Assembly (NCBI RefSeq): GCF_003121895.1
Contig: NZ_QEWW01000004.1
Location: 1 to 64,000, forward strand
Source of the DNA: Ignatzschineria cameli
Lineage (GTDB): Bacteria; Pseudomonadota; Gammaproteobacteria; Cardiobacteriales; Wohlfahrtiimonadaceae
Direction of reading: 5' to 3'
Length of the DNA: 64,000 nucleotides
Made by a program: the position numbers and the translations under genes. The notes beneath the pieces are model-generated. The model was not told where the DNA came from. It saw nothing but the letters and a program-made list of their open reading frames with translations, and did no database searches. This document shows, piece after piece, positions 57,869-64,000 of the stretch (the first letter of the stretch is position 1; every line of letters starts with the position of its first letter).

Positions 57869-60709
57869 TTAATTCGAACATTGATTCAATAATGATTCAA
57901 TGCTGGCATATGACATCCCTGAATGCTCCGTTAGACCTATTTGACAAGTACGACTCATCGAAACGCCATGGTCACAACCTTTAGGAATATTATTATTTAA
58001 AAGTCTTAACCCATTTTGATTAAGTTCTGGTAAAAACATTCCCTTATTTCCCGCATAACCACAGCAAGCGATACCACTCAAGCTTAAAGAATCTGTAACT
58101 GCCCCTGCTAATGTCTGTAATGCCGTTCCTGATCCCATCTTGGTCGTAGAACAGGGGATATGTAGATTCAAAGCGGGCTTTTTATTTGTAATCGTTAACT
58201 TCGGTAAAATATTTTCAACTAAAAAAGTTGCCGCATCATAAATTTTTAATCTAGCATCTAATAATCCTTCTTTTTGGGCTTCCATAAGACGAAAAGCACA
58301 TGGGGCATTGTCCGCATAAATAGGAATTTCCCCATTATGACTCGCTTGTAAAAGCGCACTATTCACTTTATTAACAGATTTATCTGCGGATAATTCCATT
58401 TTTAAAGAATCAAATGGCTGACCACAACAAAGAGATTGGTAATCACTAGGAAAAATAGCCTTATAACCTGCTTTTTGAAATAGTGCTAAGGTATCATTTG
58501 CAACGGATGTCGTCCCTTTTATGCCCTCAGCAAATGTACGATTAACGCAAGAGATAAAATAAACTACGGATTTTCCTGCTTCAGTCGTTGAAGCGCTTAA
58601 GATCGCCTTTGATAAGGCGCTAGCGCTCGCTGCTTTAGGCAAAGTTTCTGGAAGAACGGGAATCCCTTTAAATCTTTTATGAAGATTCGTCGATATTTTT
58701 TTACTCAAAGATGCCCCAATCATATGCGATAACTTAATCCCAATACGAGCACCTTGAGTCATCGTATGAATATGGTCTACTGCAAAATTGACAACTTTAT
58801 AATGCGTATTAGGCACCTTTAGTTTTTTCATCATTTTGCCCGTATCAATGCCTATAGGGCAACGCGTTGCACACATACCTGTCATGGCACAAGTTTCAAT
58901 CCCCATTTCTGGATAAACTTTTTGAATGGATGATAGTAGCTCCGGGTCTTTACCTGTCTTCACTAACATTTCATGCTGTCGCCATAAAACAATTCGCTGT
59001 CTTGGCGTTAGAGTAAATCCATCAGCAGGACAAGCGGGCTCGCAAAATCCACATTCCATGCATTGATCAATGAGAGGATCTGCCTCCGGCACTTCTTTTA
59101 AATTTTTTAAATGCAGCTCAGGATCATCGGTAATAATGACATCTGGGTTAAAAATACCTTTGGGATCAAAGAGCTTTTTAATATCACGCATAATATTATA
59201 AGCATCCTTACCCCATTCAACCTCCACAAAAGGCGCAACATTACGCCCTGTCCCATGTTCAGCTTTAAGAGAGCCTTGATATTCGACAGCAACTAACTGC
59301 GCTAAATCATGCATAAACGCATTATAATTTGAAATTTCCTCTGCCGTTTCAAATGTCGGCGTTAACAAGAAATGTAAATTCCCCTCTAGCGCATGCCCCA
59401 TAATAATGGCTTCTGAGTAGTGATACTTTTTAAATAACAACGTTAATGCCTTGACACCCTTTGATAAATTTTCAATAGGAAAGGCCACATCTTCTGTAAT
59501 AAGATTACTTCCCACAGGACGATTAGCACCAATAATGGGTAATAACCCTTTACGGACACTCCAATAAAGGTCTGTTACAATCGGATCTTTCGAAAAAGAG
59601 CTTTGATCATTACAGTAGAAATCTGCAACAATCTTATTAATTTGCACGATTTGCTCATCTAAGCTTTTATCGTTATCAGCACGAGTCTCAATCAAAAGAC
59701 ATGCGGCATTATCCGGAATATCTTGATAAAAAAAGCCAGGGAGATCAGACGTAATATGCTCAGCAACACAGCGAATACTAGGAGCATCTAATAATTCTAC
59801 TGAGTCTACTATCGCCGCTTTTCTCAGTGCTGTTACCGCATCACAACAATGATCCATCGACTCAAAATAAATGAGCGCTGATGCTTTATGAGGATGATCA
59901 ATAACTGTTTTATAAGTAATTTCACTAATAAAACCTAGCGTTCCCTCCGCGCCAATCATTAAATGCGATAAAATCTCTATAGGATCATCAAAATCAACAA
60001 GTGCATTTAAACCATAACCTGTTGTATTTTTTAATCGATATTTATGTCTAATTTTTGCCTCTAATTCAGGCTGACTTTTAATGCGATTCGCTAAATCCAG
60101 CAAACCTTTTAAGAAGGTATCATGAGTTTCTCGAAACTGCACCACGCTCTTAGGATCACCTGTATCTAAAACAGCGCCATCAGCAAAAATTACTTTAATA
60201 GAATCAAGGGTATGATAACTATTATCTTTAGTCCCACAACACATTCCACTTGAATTATTAGAGGCAATGCCCCCAATTCTAGCCGTATTAATTGTCGCAG
60301 GATCCGGGCCAATTTTACGGCCAAAAGGTACTAATAAGTTATTCGCATTTTGCCCGATAGTCATAGGTAGTAAGCGGATTTTTAATCCATCATCTATAAC
60401 ATCCCCTCCCACAAAACCATCCCCTAATAACACCAATACAGAATTAGAAGAAGTTTGTCCGGAAAGCGACGTTCCTGAAGCACTAAAAGTAATAGGGATC
60501 AGATATAAATCAGCTAATGCGATAATCTCTTTAACGTCTTTTTCATTTTGAGCTCGAACAACAATCTCAGGAATATACCGATAACAACTAGCATCTGTTC
60601 CATAAGCAAATCGAACCGCTAACTCAGTATATATCTGCTTCTCAGGAATTACTTCCATTAACGCGTCCAAAAATATTTGATAATTTCCCTTCTCTTCTAT
60701 CAAAGCCAT
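57869..60709 (-). CDS. FAD/Fe-S respiratory D-lactate dehydrogenase (Dld-II type)
   Basis: Oxidises D-lactate to pyruvate and passes electrons to the respiratory chain. The 946-residue fusion has an FAD-binding PCMH domain (SASGTSLSGQT, NNSSGMCCGTKDN, GAEGTLGFISEIT), an FAD-oxidase C-terminal domain, two ferredoxin-type clusters (CMECGFCEPACPADG; CAMTGMCATRCPIG) and a CCG domain (CCGQPF, CCGYAGNKGMF). This fusion is known next to lldP and lldD in Pseudomonas and Shewanella relatives. It is divergent from lldD and AT-rich in third positions. Confidence 0.92.
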   Translation of the reverse strand: MALIEEKGNYQIFLDALMEVIPEKQIYTELAVRFAYGTDASCYRYIPEIVVRAQNEKDVKEIIALADLYLIPITFSASGTSLSGQTSSNSVLVLLGDGFVGGDVIDDGLKIRLLPMTIGQNANNLLVPFGRKIGPDPATINTARIGGIASNNSSGMCCGTKDNSYHTLDSIKVIFADGAVLDTGDPKSVVQFRETHDTFLKGLLDLANRIKSQPELEAKIRHKYRLKNTTGYGLNALVDFDDPIEILSHLMIGAEGTLGFISEITYKTVIDHPHKASALIYFESMDHCCDAVTALRKAAIVDSVELLDAPSIRCVAEHITSDLPGFFYQDIPDNAACLLIETRADNDKSLDEQIVQINKIVADFYCNDQSSFSKDPIVTDLYWSVRKGLLPIIGANRPVGSNLITEDVAFPIENLSKGVKALTLLFKKYHYSEAIIMGHALEGNLHFLLTPTFETAEEISNYNAFMHDLAQLVAVEYQGSLKAEHGTGRNVAPFVEVEWGKDAYNIMRDIKKLFDPKGIFNPDVIITDDPELHLKNLKEVPEADPLIDQCMECGFCEPACPADGFTLTPRQRIVLWRQHEMLVKTGKDPELLSSIQKVYPEMGIETCAMTGMCATRCPIGIDTGKMMKKLKVPNTHYKVVNFAVDHIHTMTQGARIGIKLSHMIGASLSKKISTNLHKRFKGIPVLPETLPKAASASALSKAILSASTTEAGKSVVYFISCVNRTFAEGIKGTTSVANDTLALFQKAGYKAIFPSDYQSLCCGQPFDSLKMELSADKSVNKVNSALLQASHNGEIPIYADNAPCAFRLMEAQKEGLLDARLKIYDAATFLVENILPKLTITNKKPALNLHIPCSTTKMGSGTALQTLAGAVTDSLSLSGIACCGYAGNKGMFLPELNQNGLRLLNNNIPKGCDHGVSMSRTCQIGLTEHSGMSYASIESLLNQCSN

Positions 60710-60870
60710 AAATCCCCCTCATTTCTACTTTTTTTACATGTTACTTCATAATTCTTATACTCTAATCGTAAGCTTACCGTCATAAGCTCATTTATTTTCA
60801 TTTATTAAAATTAATACTATTTGCAATTAATAAAACATTTTTTTTAACAAAAAGATAGCCGAATGAGTAG

Positions 60871-60901
60871 TTGATTGATATCTTTTAAAGATATCAATCA
60901 A
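60871..60901. promoter_or_regulatory. 31-bp perfect palindrome upstream of lldD
   Basis: TTGATTGATATCTTT (60871-60885) is the exact reverse complement of AAAGATATCAATCAA (60887-60901), with a single central base. It lies 49 bases before lldD in the divergent dld/lldD spacer and overlaps a possible -35 (TTTAAA, 60884-60889) whose -10 would be TATAAA 18 bases on. It is a likely operator for a dimeric regulator; the regulator gene is not in this window. Confidence 0.6.
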
Positions 60902-60949
60902 GAATCATATAAATTAGAATAATAATGATCATCAGAAAGAGGAGCTTCC

Positions 60950-62086
60950 ATGATAATTTCAGCTTCAACAGACTACCGCAAAGCTGCGCAAAAAACTCTC
61001 CCACCATTTTTATTTCACTATATTGATGGAGGAGCTTATGCAGAACATACTCTAAGACGTAATGTTTCCGACTTATCAGATATAGAACTCAAACAACGTG
61101 TCCTAAATAACATGGAGAATGTGAGTACTGAAACAACGCTGTGGGATGACAAACTTGATTTACCCGTCATCCTTGCTCCTGTGGGTTTAACAGGAATGTA
61201 CGCGAGAAGAGGGGAAGTTCAGGCCGCTAAAGCTGCGGACAATAAAGGCATTCCTTTTACACTCTCATCAGTATCTGTTTGCCCAATAGAGGAAGTTGTT
61301 CCTGCTATCGATCGACCTATGTGGTTTCAGCTCTATGTCCTCAAAGATCGTGGTTTTATGAAAAATGCTTTAGAGCGTGCAAAAGAAAACGGCGTTAAAA
61401 CTTTAGTATTTACTGTAGATATGCCAACACCAGGAGCAAGATACAGAGATGCGCACTCGGGAATGAGCGGACCTAATGCCAATCTTCGCCGTATGATTCA
61501 AGCATCTCTTCATCCTAAATGGGCGTGGGATGTTGGTTTAAAAGGCAAGCCGCACGATCTTGGCAATATTTCTAAATATCGAGGAGAGCCTACACATCTT
61601 GAAGACTATATCGGTTGGCTTACTAAAAACTTTGATCCCTCTATCTGCTGGAAAGATTTAGAATGGATTCGAGAATTTTGGGAAGGTCCAATGATTATTA
61701 AAGGAATCCTTGATCCTGAAGATGCAAAAGAAGCTGTCAGATTTGGTGCTGATGGCATCGTTGTCTCAAATCATGGAGGGCGACAATTAGATGGAGTATT
61801 ATCAAGCGCGAGAGCCCTGCCTAAAATCGTAGATGCCGTTAAAGGGGATATAAAAATATTGGCAGACTCAGGAATACGTACAGGTCTTGATGTTGTGAGA
61901 ATGATAGCCCTAGGCGCAGATAGTGTAATGATTGGACGCGCTTATGCTTATGCTTTAGCCGCTCAAGGCCAAAAAGGCGTTGAAAATCTTCTCGATCTTT
62001 TCCAAAAAGAGATGAAAGTTGCAATGACACTAACAGGCGCGAATAGCATTAAAGATATCACTAAGGATATTTTGGTAGATTATTAA
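60950..62086 (+). CDS. lldD: L-lactate dehydrogenase, FMN-dependent
   Basis: Membrane-associated enzyme that oxidises L-lactate to pyruvate with quinone as acceptor. The 378-residue alpha-hydroxy-acid oxidase has YIDGGAYAE, the FMN-site segments and the catalytic His in [10 protein letters not shown], with [13 protein letters not shown] near the end. GAGGAG lies five bases before the ATG. Divergent from the D-lactate dehydrogenase gene. Confidence 0.96.
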   Translation: MIISASTDYRKAAQKTLPPFLFHYIDGGAYAEHTLRRNVSDLSDIELKQRVLNNMENVSTETTLWDDKLDLPVILAPVGLTGMYARRGEVQAAKAADNKGIPFTLSSVSVCPIEEVVPAIDRPMWFQLYVLKDRGFMKNALERAKENGVKTLVFTVDMPTPGARYRDAHSGMSGPNANLRRMIQASLHPKWAWDVGLKGKPHDLGNISKYRGEPTHLEDYIGWLTKNFDPSICWKDLEWIREFWEGPMIIKGILDPEDAKEAVRFGADGIVVSNHGGRQLDGVLSSARALPKIVDAVKGDIKILADSGIRTGLDVVRMIALGADSVMIGRAYAYALAAQGQKGVENLLDLFQKEMKVAMTLTGANSIKDITKDILVDY

Positions 62087-62119
62087 GTTCTATCTTACGT
62101 TCTATACAAATAACAACAG

Positions 62120-62156
62120 TATAAGAAGCCTTGCAATAAAGCTTCTTATACCTTTT
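62120..62156 (+). terminator. Probable terminator of lldD
   Basis: TATAAGAAGC (62120-62129) pairs with GCTTCTTATA (62141-62150), followed by a short CCTTTT. Confidence 0.65.
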
Positions 62157-62184
62157 CGTCCCTCATCAAAAGATCAAAAATTAT

Positions 62185-62375
62185 AGTAAAATCGGTTCAA
62201 AAGAAGCTAGCTTAAATGCCGGCGCATCGACAACTAGAGGCAAGGAGAGAGTTCTATCCGGCACCCTGCAAATCTATTTATGTCGCTCTTTTATCAATGA
62301 ATGCAAAGCTGGGACGAATGTTTCGTGCTCGTTCTAAAATCCTGTACCAGCAGTTTTTATTGAACCGATTTCACT
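62185..62375. mobile_element. MITE-like or insertion-sequence remnant, 191 bp
   Basis: The left end AGTAAAATCGGTTCAA (62185-62200) is the reverse complement of the right end (62360-62375) at 15 of 16 positions. No ORF lies inside and no clear target-site duplication flanks it. An internal GCCGGC...CCGGCA palindrome (62219-62262) recalls the GCCGGC-type elements. It may be a decayed insertion sequence or a small non-autonomous element. Confidence 0.5.
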
Positions 62376-62379
62376 AGGG

Positions 62380-62417
62380 ATATAAAAAAGCCTAGAATAA
62401 TATTCTATTCTAGGCTT
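62380..62417 (-). terminator. Terminator of sufT
   Basis: AAGCCTAGAATA (62388-62399) pairs perfectly with TATTCTAGGCTT (62406-62417). On the minus strand TTTTTTATA follows. Confidence 0.9.
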
Positions 62418-62452
62418 CGATGTTTATCCCTAATCTGCGGAGTGATGCTAAA

Positions 62453-62842
62453 TTACAGCATATTCAACTCTAATTTTGCACGAAGTGACATTCTTTGTGG
62501 CGTCCAGAACGGTTCCCAAACTAGATCAACCATGCACTCTTTAATCTCAGGGATGGAGTAGACCGCATTTGAAACCCAACCGGGCATCTCACCGGCAACC
62601 GGGCATCCTGGTGCGGTTAAAGTCATATCGATCCGGATACGAATATTGTTCTCCGTCAGATCAAGAAACTCAATTGCGTAGATCAATCCTAACTCATAGA
62701 TATCTACAGGAATCTCCGGGTCATATACTTTCTTAATAGCATCTACAATCCCTTCAATCAGTTCATCTACCTTCTCATCCGGCGCAACACCCTCTGCAAA
62801 GAGAATCTGCGGGAAATTAGGCTCATCGCGATTCATATCCAT
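62453..62842 (-). CDS. sufT: MIP18/DUF59 family Fe-S assembly protein, SufT-like
   Basis: 129 residues with the DUF59 core: YDPEIPVDIYELGLIYAIE and TLTAPGCPVAGEMP with a conserved cysteine. SufT proteins help mature Fe-S proteins, and related PaaD acts in phenylacetate oxidation. Location 210 bases downstream of sufU favours SufT. Start by first ATG; an alternative lies two codons on. Confidence 0.85.
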   Translation of the reverse strand: MDMNRDEPNFPQILFAEGVAPDEKVDELIEGIVDAIKKVYDPEIPVDIYELGLIYAIEFLDLTENNIRIRIDMTLTAPGCPVAGEMPGWVSNAVYSIPEIKECMVDLVWEPFWTPQRMSLRAKLELNML

Positions 62843-63052
62843 TTAAATCTCTATCCTTCTAATTCTTAATTATTAATTTAATTAATAATTCAATTAATGA
62901 TTCAATTAATGATTCAGCTAAAATTACTAATCTAATCTGTCTACTATGTCTAATCTGTCTAGTACTGTCTAATCGATCTCTTAGTGAGATCTATTCTGCT
63001 CATGCCGACATCGACAAAAGTATTCCACTTCTATTCCACTTCATCCGATATT
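62843..63052. repeat. sufU-sufT spacer with short repeats
   Basis: AATTAATGATTC-like words occupy about 62865-62918, then TCTAATCTGTCTA-like words from 62930 to 62975. No gene. Confidence 0.6.
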
Positions 63053-63520
63053 CTACTCTGTCTGAACAACCTCATCTTTTGCATGAATGGCTGAGTAGAG
63101 GGCATGCCATGGTAATGTGGCGCACTTAACACGTGCAGGATATTCGCGAACTCCCGTTAGAATCTGGAGCGCACCTAATCCTTCTCCTGGCGCATCTAGC
63201 GTCACCGCATCATGAAATCGCTGAAAGAGCGCTTCTGCCTCAGCAATACTCTTCCCCTTTATCGCCTCTGTCATCATGGAACTTGAGGCTGTTGAGATGG
63301 CACACCCCTCTCCTTGAAAAGCAATATCGGTAATAACACCATCTTCAATATTGAGATAGACCTCAATCTGATCGCCACAGAGCGGATTATGCCCTTCTGC
63401 ATGATGAGAGCATGGGTCAATTTTATGGAAGTTTCGAGGATTACGATTGTGATCTAAAATCACCTCTTGATAGAGCGCTTTAATATCCGCTCCACTGCCC
63501 GCTTTTATATCAAAACTCAT
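63053..63520 (-). CDS. sufU: Fe-S cluster assembly sulfur-transfer/scaffold protein SufU
   Basis: 155 residues of the IscU-like fold with Cys48 (PLCGD with Asp50), Cys73 (GEGCAIS) and Cys134 (VKCATLPW), the zinc/cluster ligands of SufU, and an insertion typical of SufU over IscU. It accepts sulfur from SufS. sufS, sufB, sufC and sufD are not in the window, so this appears to be a separate transcription unit with sufT. Confidence 0.9.
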   Translation of the reverse strand: MSFDIKAGSGADIKALYQEVILDHNRNPRNFHKIDPCSHHAEGHNPLCGDQIEVYLNIEDGVITDIAFQGEGCAISTASSSMMTEAIKGKSIAEAEALFQRFHDAVTLDAPGEGLGALQILTGVREYPARVKCATLPWHALYSAIHAKDEVVQTE

Positions 63521-63856
63521 GGTAAATAATCTTCAACCTTAAATTAGCACTAAATTCGTACTGATTATAACGGATCAAAATTCCATTTACGAGCATTGAT
63601 TCATTGCTGCATCTATTTTCTACCGAAAAAAGAGAATCTCAAAGCACCTCATTAGAGAATCGCTCCTTCATGATTCGAGAAAATCCTCATTGGCTATTTC
63701 TCTCTTTTATGAGAAAATTGAGTATTCAACTCGAAATCTTCATATTTTTATATTTCGAAACCTCACAACTTGATTGGCGTGAGTTGATCATTACAAATAG
63801 ATCGACTCATGTAGCAACCGATACTAAAGAATATATTAAAAAAGGATGGTTATAGA

Positions 63857-64000
63857 ATGAACTGGTTTGAGCGTATAATTCCAATGATCCGCACAACGAA
63901 GAAGGAGAATACAGTTCCGGAAGGTGTCTGGGCAAAGTGCCGTTCTTGCGATGCCATTCTCTATCAACAAGAGCTTGCAGCGAACCTTGAGGTTTGCCCA
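63857..64000 (+). CDS. accD: Acetyl-CoA carboxylase carboxyltransferase subunit beta (partial, 5' end)
   Basis: The first 48 codons begin MNWFERIIPMIRTTKK and enter the zinc ribbon (CRSCDAILY, then a Cys near the end). They match AccD, which with AccA transfers carboxyl from biotin to acetyl-CoA in the first step of fatty acid synthesis. The gene is cut by the window end. AAAGGA lies about ten bases upstream of the ATG. Confidence 0.93.
   Translation, partial: MNWFERIIPMIRTTKKENTVPEGVWAKCRSCDAILYQQELAANLEVCP

Larger units (their letters stand above)
62087..62452. other. Spacer after lldD with terminators and a MITE-like element
   Basis: No gene. It contains an imperfect terminator of lldD (62120-62150), a segment bounded by inverted repeats (62185-62375) and the sufT terminator (62380-62417). 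Confidence 0.65.

Noticed and set aside
63604-63855. 83-residue frame ending just before accD
   Set aside because: TTG start without ribosome site, unlike any family I know, and AT-rich spacer composition; more likely the accD leader region.

Overview
The window is a contiguous piece of a gammaproteobacterial chromosome of moderate GC. Gene content and order fit a small-genome lineage near the Ignatzschineria/Wohlfahrtiimonas (Cardiobacteriales-like) group. That placement is inferred from overall gene flavour and is not proven by any marker here. Evidence for a Gram-negative gammaproteobacterium includes an mreBCD-mrdA-rodA-mltB-rlpA-dacA cluster, acpP-fabF-mltG-tmk-holB, secG next to tRNA-Leu(GAG), pilC-pilD-coaE-zapD, the cmoA-cmoB pair and phoH-ybeY. 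I saw no transposase, integrase, phage gene, rRNA or CRISPR array.

Layout. 1-650: repeat cluster A. 745-9623 (minus): mdh, then a rearranged piece of the division/cell-wall (dcw) cluster read rsmH-ftsL-ftsI-murE-murF-mraY. 9820-11100: repeat cluster B. 11098-12391 (minus): two pilin-type genes. 12707-13540 (plus): an M48 lipoprotein protease. 13643-19174 (minus): fabG-acpP-fabF-mltG-tmk-holB. 19391-22995 (minus): pilC-pilD-coaE-zapD. 23243-25531 (minus): tpiA-secG and two tRNA-Leu(GAG) genes with repeat cluster C between them. 25882-35130 (plus): the rod-shape operon. 35236-36846 (plus): pckA, followed by repeat cluster D. 37674-41637 (minus): pilB-rsuA-rsmC. 41828-44021 (plus): phoH-ybeY and an unknown membrane protein. 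44072-48885 (minus): cfa, tatA-tatB, cmoA-cmoB. 49691-55973 (plus): gpmI, ctpA, uvrA. 56053-62086: an AT-richer lactate utilisation block (lldP, D-lactate dehydrogenase, divergent lldD). 62453-63520 (minus): sufU-sufT. 63857 to the end (plus): the first 48 codons of accD.

How the genes work together. Most of the window builds the cell envelope: peptidoglycan precursors (MurE, MurF, MraY), septal and lateral synthases (FtsI, PBP2/RodA), remodelling enzymes (MltB, MltG, RlpA, DacA), fatty acids (FabG, ACP, FabF, AccD), cyclopropanation (Cfa) and export (SecG, TatAB). Type IV pilus parts (pilin, PilB, PilC, PilD) lie at three separate loci. Central carbon metabolism (Mdh, TpiA, GpmI, PckA and the lactate genes) suggests growth on organic acids with gluconeogenesis.

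The most unusual content is non-coding. Four intergenic clusters hold about 35 copies of a roughly 45-bp imperfect palindrome in two subfamilies. The arms of one are GCCGGC-type and of the other GCGGGC-type. The two subfamilies always point in opposite directions within a cluster, which is a REP/BIME-like organisation. Many other spacers carry their own short-period tandem repeats. An MraZ-box-like array precedes rsmH although no mraZ gene is next to it. All counts and alignments were made by eye.
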